A stretch of DNA of 64,000 bases from JBBRHQ01 sp963725315 (GTDB lineage: Bacteria; Actinomycetota; Thermoleophilia; Solirubrobacterales; 70-9), in the NCBI GenBank assembly GCA_963725315.1, contig CAVRYA010000007.1, positions 62,001-126,000 of the forward strand, read 5' to 3'. The first letter of the stretch is position 1. Each line of letters begins with the position of its first letter. Positions 34,193 to 43,809 of this stretch are shown here, in pieces. Below the pieces are notes generated by a model. That model worked only from the letters and a program-made list of their open reading frames with translations, made no database searches and was not told the origin of the DNA. Both the position numbers and the translations under genes were made by a program.

Positions 34193-34590
34193 ACGAGAAC
34201 GGCGGGCACCGGGTGCAGATGCGCTGGCGCGACCTCGACGGCCTCGGCCACGTCAACCACACCGTTGTCCTCACATATCTGGAGGAAGGCCGCGATGCCT
34301 TGCTCGCCGGTTGCGGGGTCCGCCGCGAGGAGTACGTCGTCGGCCGCTGCTCGGTCAGCTTCAACGAGGAGATCGATCCGGCTTTCGGCTCGGTGACGGT
34401 GCAGTGCGCGGTGCGCGACCTGGGCCGCTCCAGCCTGACGACGAACGAGCGCATCCTCGACGACAGCGGCCGGGTCGTGGTCGAGGCCGAGTTCGGACTG
34501 GTGCTGTGGGACCCCGAACAGCGCGGGCCGCGGCTGATCACCGACGCGGAGCGCGCGGCGCTGAAAGCAAACGAGGAGGCCCCCGGATGA
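34189..34590 (+). CDS. Hotdog-fold acyl-CoA thioesterase
   Basis: 133 residues of the 4-hydroxybenzoyl-CoA thioesterase/YbgC type: MRWRDLDGLGHVNHTVVLTY with the catalytic Asp and the LEEGRDALL helix, then SVSFNEEIDPAFGSV and FGLVLWDPEQRGP. It hydrolyses acyl-CoA to acid and CoA in the cytoplasm. Its place between kdd and kce suggests it acts on the acyl-CoA product of Kce (3-aminobutyryl-CoA in the classical pathway) where other bacteria use an ammonia-lyase. It overlaps both neighbours by 4 bp. Confidence 0.82.
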   Translation: MNENGGHRVQMRWRDLDGLGHVNHTVVLTYLEEGRDALLAGCGVRREEYVVGRCSVSFNEEIDPAFGSVTVQCAVRDLGRSSLTTNERILDDSGRVVVEAEFGLVLWDPEQRGPRLITDAERAALKANEEAPG

Positions 34591-35417
34591 GCGCTTGGAA
34601 CAGCAACCCCGTCGTCCTCACCGTCGCCATCACCGGCGCCGACGTGTTCCGCGACAACAACCCGAACATCCCCTACACGACGCAGGAGATCGCCGACTCG
34701 GCGATCGGGGCGAACGCGGCGGGGGCAACGGTGGCACACCTGCACGTGCGCGAGGACGACGGCACCCCGAGCGGCCGCCCGGAGCTTTTCGTCGACGTGA
34801 TCGAGCGGATCCGGGCCGAGACCGAGATGCTGACCATGGTCTCGACCGGCGGCGCCAACGACATGACGATCGAGGAACGGACCACCGGCCTCGAGGCGAA
34901 GCCCGACATCTCCGGGGTCGAGTCGGGCTCGATGAACTTCGGCGACGAGACCTTCATCACCCCGCCGCCGGCCGGGCGGGGGATCATCGAGCGGGCGACC
35001 GCGGCGGGGATCGCGCTGGAGGTCGAGGCCTTCGACGTCGGCCACGTGGTCAGCGCCGTGCGCTGGCTCGAGCAGGGGCTGCTCTCCCCGCCGCTGCGGA
35101 TCAATTTGGTGTTCGGCGTCCCCGGCGGGATCGACGCCTCCCCGGAAGCGCTCGAGGCGATGGTGCGCCCGCTCCCCCCGGACGCCTTCTGGACCGTCAC
35201 CTGCATCGGCCGCCACCACCAGCGGATGCTGGGGCTGGCGCTGCTGCGCGGGGCGCCCGGAATCCGCACCGGCCTCGAGGACGTCGCCTACATCAGCAAG
35301 GGCGTGCACGCTCCCTCCAACGCCGCGCTGGCCGAGATGGCCGTGGGGCTCGCCGAGACGCTGGGTCGCGAGGTCGCCACCCAGGCCCAGACCCCGGAGC
35401 TGCTGAGCCTTGGCTGA
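34587..35417 (+). CDS. kce: Beta-keto acid cleavage enzyme (3-keto-5-aminohexanoate cleavage)
   Basis: 276 residues of the BKACE family. The start (VVLTVAITGADVFRDNNPNIP with YTTQEIA), the zinc-binding AHLHVREDDGTPSGRPELF, STGGANDMTIEER, MNFGDETFI, EVEAFDVGHV, the WTVTCIGRHHQ motif and LEDVAYISKGVHAPSNAALA all match. Kce condenses a beta-keto acid with acetyl-CoA to give acetoacetate and a new acyl-CoA. Next to kdd, the expected substrate is 3-keto-5-aminohexanoate, but BKACE enzymes vary in substrate. It overlaps the TetR gene by 8 bp. Confidence 0.87.
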   Translation: MSAWNSNPVVLTVAITGADVFRDNNPNIPYTTQEIADSAIGANAAGATVAHLHVREDDGTPSGRPELFVDVIERIRAETEMLTMVSTGGANDMTIEERTTGLEAKPDISGVESGSMNFGDETFITPPPAGRGIIERATAAGIALEVEAFDVGHVVSAVRWLEQGLLSPPLRINLVFGVPGGIDASPEALEAMVRPLPPDAFWTVTCIGRHHQRMLGLALLRGAPGIRTGLEDVAYISKGVHAPSNAALAEMAVGLAETLGREVATQAQTPELLSLG

Positions 35418-36120
35418 GCCCGGCGCGATCGTCTCTGCCGGATCCGGCCGCGGGGCGGGCGAGGGCCGGCGCTCCTCGGCGAGGCGCGGGCCCGGGACGC
35501 GCGAGGCGATCGACCGGGCGGCGCTGGAGCTGTTCGCCCAGCGCGGCTACCACGCGACCTCGATGCGGGCGATCGCATCGGGGGCGGAGGTGCAGCCGGC
35601 CGCGATCTACCACTGGTACCCGGGCAAGGAGGCGATCCTCGTCGGCTTCCAGGACGACTTCATGGAGCGGCTGACCGCGAAGGTCCTCGACGCGGTCGGC
35701 CGTCAGAGCCGCCCGGCGCTGCGGCTGGCAGCCGCGGTCTGGGAGCACGTCGTCTACCACGGCATCCACCGCCGCGCCGCCTTCGTCACCGACAGCGAGA
35801 TCCGGGCGCTGACCGAGGAGCCGCGGCGGGCCCTGATCGCCAAGCGGGACTCCTACCAGGAGATGTTCGCCGCGATGATCCGCGAGGGGCTCGAGGACGA
35901 CTCGCTGCGGGTCTCCGACGCCGCCGTCGCCACCTACGCGATCCTCCTTCAGTGCACCGGGGTGGCGCTCTGGTTCGACCCCACCGGGCCGCTGGCGCTG
36001 GAGCGCGTCGCCGAGATCCACGTCGAGCTGGTGCTCGGCTCGGTGGGAGCCGACGACGCGCTGGTCGCCGAGGCGGTCGCGGGCGTCTCCCGTGAGCTCG
36101 ACCCCGGGGAGCGCGAGTAG
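35410..36120 (+). CDS. TetR-family transcriptional regulator
   Basis: 236 residues. After a 27-residue basic tail comes the TetR DNA-binding domain, IDRAALELFAQRGYHATSMRAIASG ... PAAIYHWYPGKEAILVGF, followed by an all-helical ligand domain of about 150 residues. TTG start at 35410 overlaps the kce stop. Being inside the operon with a large AACGnnCGTT-type inverted repeat over the operon promoter, it is the likely local repressor, released by a pathway substrate or acyl-CoA intermediate (inference). Confidence 0.88.
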   Translation: MAEPGAIVSAGSGRGAGEGRRSSARRGPGTREAIDRAALELFAQRGYHATSMRAIASGAEVQPAAIYHWYPGKEAILVGFQDDFMERLTAKVLDAVGRQSRPALRLAAAVWEHVVYHGIHRRAAFVTDSEIRALTEEPRRALIAKRDSYQEMFAAMIREGLEDDSLRVSDAAVATYAILLQCTGVALWFDPTGPLALERVAEIHVELVLGSVGADDALVAEAVAGVSRELDPGERE

Positions 36121-36122
36121 CG

Positions 36123-37109
36123 ATGGCGCGGATCAAGCCACCCCCACTGCCCGAGAAGGCGACGATCGCGGTCGTCGCGCCGGCCAGCCCGCCGCAGACA
36201 CGCTCGGACATCGAGCAGGCGACCGCCTACTTCACCTCCCGCGGCCACGAGGTCGTCTTCGGCCCCAACCACCGCAAGGTCCACGGCTATCTGGCAGGGA
36301 CCGACGCCGAGCGCGCCGCCGATCTGCAGTGGGCGCTGAGCGAGCCGGGGATCGACATGGTCCACACGCTCGCCGGCGGCTACGGCACCGCGCGGCTTCA
36401 CGACCTGATCGACTGGGACGCCGTCGGCGAGCCGCGGATCGTCTGCGGCTACAGCGACATCACCGCGCTCCACCTCGGCCTGGCCGCGCACGCCGGGTGG
36501 GTCACCTTCTACGGCCCCAACTTCCTGCGCTTCACCCGCCACAAGGACGGTCTCACCGAGCCGACGGAGAAGTGGTTTCATCGGACCTTCGAGCCCGAGC
36601 CGCTCGGCCGCGTTTTCGAGGACCCCGAGAACCCCTACGTGCTCACGGTCGGCGGGGGCAGCGCCGAGGCACCGCTGGTGGGGGGCTGCCTGACACTGCT
36701 GGCCGCGAGCATCGGCACCCCGTTCGAGCTTGAGACCGAGGGCTGCGTGGTCATGGTCGAGGACCTCAACACCGACGTCTACCTGGTGGACACGGCGCTC
36801 AACCAGCTGATCCGCTCCGGCAAGCTCGAGCGCGCCGCGGGATTCGTCTTCGGCACCGACGTCAACCTGAAGGGGCAGACGATCCCGGAGTTCACCGAGT
36901 CGACCCTCTCGATCGAGGAGATGCTCGACGAGCTGATCGCTCCGCTGGGGATCCCGGCGATCGCCAACCTGCCCGTCGGTCACGGTAAGCACATGGCGAC
37001 GATGCCGCTCGGCGCGACCGTGCGGATCGACGGTGACGCCAAGACCTTGGAAGTGATAGAGGCTGCGGTGGCAACGCCGCAGGATCAACGAGGAGGAGAG
37101 GACCGCTGA
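36123..37109 (+). CDS. S66 family peptidase (LD-carboxypeptidase/MccF-like)
   Basis: 328 residues. Catalytic triad positions are visible: nucleophile Ser in CGYSDITALHLGL, Glu in VVMVEDLNTDVY and His in LPVGHGKHMATMPLG. The N-terminal IAVVAPASPPQTRSDIEQA and AGGYGTARLHDLIDW are typical. S66 enzymes include cytoplasmic L,D-carboxypeptidase (murein tetrapeptide) and MccF (which cleaves amide-linked acyl-nucleotides). In this operon a role in cleaving imported peptides or amides is more likely than murein turnover. Starts 2 bp after the TetR stop. Confidence 0.85.
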   Translation: MARIKPPPLPEKATIAVVAPASPPQTRSDIEQATAYFTSRGHEVVFGPNHRKVHGYLAGTDAERAADLQWALSEPGIDMVHTLAGGYGTARLHDLIDWDAVGEPRIVCGYSDITALHLGLAAHAGWVTFYGPNFLRFTRHKDGLTEPTEKWFHRTFEPEPLGRVFEDPENPYVLTVGGGSAEAPLVGGCLTLLAASIGTPFELETEGCVVMVEDLNTDVYLVDTALNQLIRSGKLERAAGFVFGTDVNLKGQTIPEFTESTLSIEEMLDELIAPLGIPAIANLPVGHGKHMATMPLGATVRIDGDAKTLEVIEAAVATPQDQRGGEDR

Positions 37110-38938
37110 TGAGGCTGAGGAGCATCTGGACCGCCGCTGGTTTGCTGACCGCGATCGCCGCGCTGAGCGTCGCCCTGATCGTCCTGCCCGCAAGTGCCGC
37201 GGACTCGACGACCGGCGACAGCGGCTCCCAGAACAAGGTGCTGCGAATCGGCTGGGCGCAGAACCCCTCGACGATCAACCCCTTCGTCGGCCTCGACGAG
37301 GAGGCCTACACGATCTGGGCGATGAACTGGGACCTGCTGGTCAACTTCAGCCCCAAGGACCTCTCACCCTCGCCGGGCGTCGCGAAGAGCTGGAAGATCT
37401 CCGACGGGGGCAAGACGATCACCTTCAAGCTCGACCCGAACGCGAAGTGGTCCGACGGGCAGCCGATCACCTCCGCCGACGTCAAGTACTCGCTCGAGGT
37501 CCTCGGCGGCAACGGGGCGCTGTTCACCAGCTACACGGACAACGTCAAGTCGATCGAGACCCCGAACCCCGACACGGTGGTGATCAAGACGACCAAGCCC
37601 GACGCGCGGATCGTCGGCGGTCTCTTCATCTACGTCATCCCCAAGCACATCTGGGGGAAGGTCCCGGTCGACCAGCTCACCGGCTCCTACCAGCCGGACA
37701 TGCCGCTGGTCGGCAGCGGTCCCTACGTGGTCACCGACTTCGAGCGCGGGAAGATCGCCAAGCTCGACCGCAACCCCAATTTCAGCGGACCGAAGCCGGC
37801 TTTCGACGAGATCCAGTTCATCACCTACGGCAGCCAGGACGCGGTTGAGCGCGCCCTGCAGCTGGGCGAGGTCGACCTCGATCTCGAGGTCCAGGCCGCG
37901 ACCTACAACTCGCTCGGCGATGAACCCAACATCGACACCTTCCGCAGCTCGACGCCTGCGTTCACCGAGCTGGCGTTCAACCTCTGCTCGGAGAAGAACT
38001 GCCCGGACGCCAAGTTCAACCCGGCGGTCCAGGACCGCGCGGTGCGGCAGGCAATCGGCTATGCCGTGGACCGCAACCGGATAAACGAGATCGCCGCCCG
38101 GGGGACCTCCTACATCGGCCACGGGCTGCTGCCGGAGTTCTACAAGTCCTTCTACGAGAAGCCGGCGATGGACTACGAACCGCCGGACGTCGACAAGGCG
38201 AACCAGATCCTCGATGACGCCGGCTACACGCGCTCCGGGGACGGGGTCCGCTCGAAGGACGGCAACGACCTCTCCTTCAACCTCTACGTCCGCTCGGAGT
38301 CGCCGTTCAACATCCAGGCGGCGAAGCTGGTCCAGGAGGAGGCGAAGGCGATCGGGGTCGACTTCAACGTCCAGGTGGTCAGCACCGACAAGCTGACCGA
38401 GCTGACGACCCAGACGGAGAACGGCAAGCCGGCGCCCGACTTCGACACCTTCATCTGGGGCTGGGGAGGCGACCCGTATGACCCGAGCTTCCTGCTCAGC
38501 CTGCTGACGACGGGGGAGATCGGCAACTCGTCCGACTCCTTCTTCTCGAACCCGACCTACGACCGGCTCTACCAGAAGCAATCCACCCAGTTCGACACGG
38601 AGGCCCGCAAGCAGACGATCCAGAAGATGATCGCGATCAGCCAGCGTGACCTCCCCTACCTGGTGCTGACCCAGGACCCGAACCTGCAGGCCTACCGCAC
38701 CGACAGGATCGGGAACGTCTCCCCGCAATGCCCCCAGGACGACACCGGGGACATCATCTGCGAGCAGGTCGGCTACGCGCCGCTGTCGACCCTGACCCCC
38801 ACCGGGGAGGACACCGCGAGCGGCGGAAGCAGCACCGGGATCATCATCGCGATCGCCGTGGTGGTCGTGGCCGGCGCCGTCTTCCTGATCGTCCGCTCTC
38901 GCCGTCGCAAGGGCGAGCCGCTGGAGTTGGAGGAATGA
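37109..38938 (+). CDS. Oligopeptide ABC transporter substrate-binding protein with C-terminal anchor
   Basis: 609 residues, family 5 solute-binding protein. An N-terminal signal peptide (AAGLLTAIAALSVALIVLPASAA) is followed by LRIGWAQNPSTINPFVGLD, SWKISDGGKTITFKLDPNAK (WSDGQPITSADVKYS follows), and DRAVRQAIGYAVDRNRI. Unlike typical lipid-anchored SBPs there is no lipobox. Instead the C-terminus has a transmembrane helix (IIIAIAVVVVAGAVFLIV) followed by a basic stop-transfer (RSRRRKGEPLELEE). It captures peptides outside the cell for the permeases downstream. ATG overlaps the S66 gene stop by one base. Confidence 0.87.
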   Translation: MRLRSIWTAAGLLTAIAALSVALIVLPASAADSTTGDSGSQNKVLRIGWAQNPSTINPFVGLDEEAYTIWAMNWDLLVNFSPKDLSPSPGVAKSWKISDGGKTITFKLDPNAKWSDGQPITSADVKYSLEVLGGNGALFTSYTDNVKSIETPNPDTVVIKTTKPDARIVGGLFIYVIPKHIWGKVPVDQLTGSYQPDMPLVGSGPYVVTDFERGKIAKLDRNPNFSGPKPAFDEIQFITYGSQDAVERALQLGEVDLDLEVQAATYNSLGDEPNIDTFRSSTPAFTELAFNLCSEKNCPDAKFNPAVQDRAVRQAIGYAVDRNRINEIAARGTSYIGHGLLPEFYKSFYEKPAMDYEPPDVDKANQILDDAGYTRSGDGVRSKDGNDLSFNLYVRSESPFNIQAAKLVQEEAKAIGVDFNVQVVSTDKLTELTTQTENGKPAPDFDTFIWGWGGDPYDPSFLLSLLTTGEIGNSSDSFFSNPTYDRLYQKQSTQFDTEARKQTIQKMIAISQRDLPYLVLTQDPNLQAYRTDRIGNVSPQCPQDDTGDIICEQVGYAPLSTLTPTGEDTASGGSSTGIIIAIAVVVVAGAVFLIVRSRRRKGEPLELEE

Positions 38939-38980
38939 GGGCTATCCGAGGGCTGGAACCCCAGGGATGAGGGGGCTCGC

Positions 38981-39949
38981 TTGAACAGGCGCTGGTTGGT
39001 GGGCAAGGCGGCGGCTGCGCTGCTCACCTTCGCCTTCGTGATCGTCTTCAACTTCTTCCTGTTCAGGGTGATGGGCGATCCGACGACGCAGCTCGCGAAG
39101 CTGCCGCACGCGACCCCGAAGGAGCTGAAGAGCCTGCGGGCGCAGTACGGGCTGGACAAGCCGCTGTTCGGCCAGTTCACCGACTACGTCGGCGACACCC
39201 TGCGCCTCGATCTCGGCACCGGCCAGCAGAGCCGCCGCGCCGTCTGGACCGAGATCAAGGACGCGCTTCCCTGGACCCTGCTCCTGGTCGGCACCGGAAC
39301 GCTGCTGGCAACCCTGATCGGATCGTGGATGGGGGTGGTCGCCGCGACGCGTCGAGGCAAGAGGACCGACGACGGCCTGCTCGGCTTCAGCCTCTTCACC
39401 TACGCCGCGCCGGAGTACTGGATCGGGATCATCCTGATCATCCTGTTCGCGGTGGAGATCCCGATCTTCCCGGCCGGGCAGCAGGTCACCCCGGGGGTCG
39501 AGTTCTCGAGCTTCTTCGACAACGCGCTCGACGTCGCCGACCACCTGGTGCTTCCGGCGACGGCGATGACCCTGATGCTCCTCGGCCAGTACTTCCTGAT
39601 CATGCGTTCCTCGATGGTCGACGTGCTGACCGAGGACTTCATCACGGTGAAGCGCGCCGTCGGCCTGCCCTGGGAGCGGGTCGTCCGCCGACATGCGGTC
39701 CCCAACGCCCTGCTGCCGCTGGTCACGCTCTCGGCGATCCAGTTCGGAGCCGTGGTCGGCGGCGCGATCACGATCGAGACCGTGTTCTCCTGGCCCGGGC
39801 TGGGGCTGCTCAGCTTCGACGCGATCAACGACAAGGACTTCCCGGTCCTGCAGGGCACCTTCCTGGTCTTCTCGGCCGGGGTGATCCTCGCCAACTTCGT
39901 CGCCGATTGCCTCTACTTCTACCTCGATCCAAGGGTGCAGTCGAAGTGA
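38981..39949 (+). CDS. Peptide ABC transporter permease, DppB type
   Basis: 322 residues with six membrane helices. The N-terminal GKAAAALLTFAFVIVFNFFL and FRVMGDPT motif, the extracellular loop with LRAQYGLDKPLFGQF, and the cytoplasmic EAA loop VKRAVGLPWERVVRRHAVPN place it in the DppB/OppB family. Start is TTG at 38981, 42 bp after the SBP stop, the largest gap in the operon. The stop overlaps the start of the second permease (GTGA). Confidence 0.88.
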   Translation: MNRRWLVGKAAAALLTFAFVIVFNFFLFRVMGDPTTQLAKLPHATPKELKSLRAQYGLDKPLFGQFTDYVGDTLRLDLGTGQQSRRAVWTEIKDALPWTLLLVGTGTLLATLIGSWMGVVAATRRGKRTDDGLLGFSLFTYAAPEYWIGIILIILFAVEIPIFPAGQQVTPGVEFSSFFDNALDVADHLVLPATAMTLMLLGQYFLIMRSSMVDVLTEDFITVKRAVGLPWERVVRRHAVPNALLPLVTLSAIQFGAVVGGAITIETVFSWPGLGLLSFDAINDKDFPVLQGTFLVFSAGVILANFVADCLYFYLDPRVQSK

Positions 39950-40852
39950 CCGAGGTGACCGACGTCGTCGCCGCCGACGCACCCGTCGCCCCCGCGACCA
40001 GCGCGTCGGCGGCCGAGCGCAGCGTCCGCGACCTCTTCCTGCACACCTGGCGTGGCCGCCTGGGTCTCGGAGTGGTCGGCGCTGTTCGTGCTGATGGCGA
40101 TCTTCGGCAGCCTGATCGCCCCCGACGACCCCAACGCCTCCAGCCTGCAGGTGCTGAAGGGAATCAGCGCAGACCACCCGCTGGGGACGACCGAGTTCGG
40201 CTCCGACGTGTTCTCCCAGCTCCTGGTCGGGGCGCAGGTCTCGATCATCGTCGGCTTCTCGGCGGCGGTGATCTCTGCGGTGCTCGGTGCGGCGGTGGGG
40301 CTCGCCGGGGGCTACTTCGGCGGCTGGACCGACCGCATCCTAGACCCGCTGGAGAACTGGTTCCTGGTGATCCCGACCCTGCCGCTGATGATCGTCCTGG
40401 CCCGCCTCCTCGAGCCCGTCCCTGGGGGTGCTGATCGCGGTCATCGGCCTCACCTCCTGGGCCGGCACCGGGCGGATCGTCCGCGCCCAGGTGCTGACCC
40501 TGCGCGAGCGCGCCTTCGTCGAGCGAGCCCGAGCGCTGGGAGCGCGGGACACCTACATCATCCGCAACCACATCCTGCCCAACACGCTGCCGCTGATCTT
40601 CGCCAACACGGTGCTGATCATCGCGGTCGCCGTCCTCTCCGAGTCGGCGCTCGCCTTCCTCGGCCTCGGCGACCCGACGAGGATCTCCTGGGGCTCGATG
40701 CTCGAGAACGCCTTCAACGCCGGCGCCCCCAGCGCCGGCGCCTGGTGGTACGTGATCCCGCCCGGACTCTGCATCACCACCCTGGTGCTGGCGGTCTCGA
40801 TCCTCGGCTACATGCTCGAGGAGCACGTCAACCCGCGCCTACGGGAGCAGCG

Positions 40853-40856
<4 letters not shown>
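39946..40856 (+). CDS. Peptide ABC transporter permease, DppC type, two frameshifts
   Basis: About 302 residues over three frames. A GTG start and N-terminal ERSVRDLFLHTWRGRLGLGV are in frame 1; after about 40078 the sequence LFVLMAIFGSLIAPDDPNA ... HPLGTTEFGSDVFSQLLVGA is in frame 2; and after about 40425 LIAVIGLTSWAGTGRIVRAQ ... ALGARDTYIIRNHILPNTLP (EAA loop) and the C-terminal EEHVNPRLREQR are in frame 3. Each shift is one extra base. All motifs of the DppC/OppC family are intact, so sequence error is likely. It overlaps the ATPase gene by 4 bp. Confidence 0.83.
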
Positions 40857-41856
<1,000 letters not shown>

Positions 41857-41860
<4 letters not shown>

Positions 41861-42846
41861 GCGAGCCGCTGATGGAGGTCCGCGACCTGGCGGTCACCTT
41901 CAAGGTGAGGAGGGGGCTGACGCGGGCGGTGGACGGTGTCTCCCTGGACTGGCTCCCGGGGGAGATCTTCGGGGTGGTCGGGGAGTCGGGATGCGGCAAG
42001 TCGACCCTGGCCCGGGCGCTGCTCGGGCTGGTCGAGCCCGCCGCCGGCGAGGTGGCTCTGCACGGCGGCAGGGTGGATGGCAGGTCAGACCTGGCGGAGC
42101 TGCGCCGCCGGGTGCAGATGATCTTCCAGGACCCCTACCAGACGCTCAACCCCCGCCAGCGGGTGCGCTCGATCGTCGCCGAGCCGCTCGTGGTGCAGAA
42201 GGTCGATCGCAGCGAGCACGAGGGGCGGGTGCGTCGCGCCCTGGAGGACGTCGGGCTCGACCCGGAGCGTTTCAGCTCGATCGTTATCCCGCACCAGCTC
42301 TCCGGCGGTCAGCGCCAGCGGGTGGCGATCGCCGCTGCGCTGGTGCTCGAGCCCGAGGGGCTGGTCTGCGACGAGCCGGTCTCGATGCTCGACGCGTCGG
42401 TGCGGACTCAGATCCTCACCGTGCTCGGGGGCCTCAGGGAGCGCCGCGGGCTCTCGCTGCTGTTCATCACCCACGACCTCAGTCTCGCCTGGTCGCTCTG
42501 CGACCGCCTCGCGGTGATGTACCTGGGGCGGGTGGTCGAGCAGGGGAGCGCCGTGGACGTGATCGAGCGACCCCGCCACCCCTACACGCAGGCCCTGGTC
42601 GACGCGATCCCCGTGCCGACCGCCGGAGGGGGCGGCAGGCGCGAGCTGCTCGGCGGCGAGCTGCCCGACGCCACCGACGTGCCGACGCGGCTGCCGCTTC
42701 CACCCCCGCTGCCCGCGGCGGTTCGAGCCCTGCGACCGCGTCGACCCGCCGCTGATCCCGATCGGCGGGCGCGAGCAGATGGCCGCCTGCCTCCTGCACG
42801 ATCCCGAGCCACGCCGCCGAAGCGGTGGACGGCCGGCGATGGCTGA
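41857..42846 (+). CDS. Peptide ABC transporter ATPase, DppF type, frameshift near the end
   Basis: About 329 residues. Walker A GESGCGKSTLARALLGL, Q-loop MIFQDPYQTLNPRQRV, signature LSGGQRQRVAIAAALV, Walker B LVCDEPVSMLDASV and HDLSLAWSLCDRLAVMYLG. Around 42686 the frame changes: the expected C-terminal piece GCRFHPRCPRRFEPCDRVDP is only found in the next frame, so one base is probably extra. The ATG of the following peptidase (42839) overlaps the end. Partner of the DppD-type ATPase. Confidence 0.87.
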
Positions 42847-43809
42847 GCGCTGGCGCGAGATCGCCGGGCCGGTGGGCTGCACCGCCGACCGGTCCGCGCA
42901 ACGCGATCACCGACGTCCCCGGCGTCACGCGTCGGGCATGCCCAGGCCGCGAGCGGGCGAGGCGACCGGGGTGACGGTGGTCGCCCCGCCGTCGCTTCCG
43001 GCCGCGGCCGGCGCGGCGGTGCGTCAACGGGATGGGCGAGCTGACCGGGAAGCTCGAGATCGACGAGCGGGGCACGATCGAGACGCCCGTCTACCTCTGC
43101 GGCTCGCACGCCGTCGGCACCGTCCATCACGCCGCCGTCGCTCGCCTCGGGCCGGGCGCCCGGCGACGTCGTCCTGCCCGGTGGTGGGCGAGTGCGACGA
43201 CGGGCCGAGGGCGGATTCGCGCGACCGTCGTCGGCGGGGACGTCGAGCGGGCGCTCGAGAGCCTCGGCGCGGAGGTCGCGGAGGGAACCGTCGGCGCCGG
43301 CACCGGGATGAGCTGCTTCGGCTTTCCCGGCGGGATCGGCACGGCCTCCCGCGCGGTCGGCGCGCACCACGTCGGGGTGCTGCTGCTCTGCAACTTCGGC
43401 GACCGCGAGTACCTCGACCTGCTCGGCACCAACCTCGAGCCGCAGGCCGGAGAGAGCCCGAGCCCCACGGCTCCTGCATCACGGTCTGCGCCACCGACGC
43501 GCCGCTCGCCCCCCAGCAGCTGCGCCGCCTGGCGCTGCGGCCCCTGCTCGGGCTCGCCCGGGCCGGCTCCTACGCGGCCGACGGATCTGGCGAGATCGGC
43601 ATCGCCTTCGCGACCGCCGAGCCGACCGGCCATCGCGACGGGGAGCTCAACCCCGTACTTCGCCGCGGCCTTCGAGGCCGCCCACGAGGCGGTCTACAAC
43701 TGCCTCGTCGCCGGCCCGGCCGGGCGAGCGGCTCGACGGGACGATGCAGGATGCGTTCCCGATCGAGGAGGTCAGGCGCCTCGCCCGTGCCCGCGATCAG
43801 CGATCCTGA
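42839..43809 (+). pseudogene. P1 family (DmpA/BapA-type) beta-aminopeptidase, multiple frameshifts
   Basis: All parts of a P1 peptidase are present but spread over frames: GPRNAITDVPGVT and VGHAQ near 42890, VNGMGELTGKLEIDERGTIE (43022 on), LCGSHAVGTVHHAAVA, ALESLGAEVAEGTVGAGTGM and GVLLLCNFGDREYLDL, then the autocleavage site and new N-terminal Ser in HGSCITVCATDAPLAPQQLRR, LARAGSYAADGSGEIGIAFA and FEAAHEAVYNCLVAGPAGER with a conserved end. At least five one-base shifts are needed. P1 enzymes are Ntn hydrolases; BapA/DmpA members specifically release N-terminal beta-amino acids. Its place in an operon with kdd and kce is striking. It overlaps the M20 gene by 23 bp. Confidence 0.8.

Noticed and set aside
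33143..35417. Complete lysine fermentation pathway
   Set aside because: Only kdd and kce are present; kamA, kamDE, kal and the CoA-transferase genes are not in the window, so the classical pathway cannot be claimed.
36123..37109. Microcin C-type self-immunity (MccF) role for the S66 peptidase
   Set aside because: No biosynthetic or nucleotide-peptide genes nearby; a peptide-processing role in the operon is simpler.
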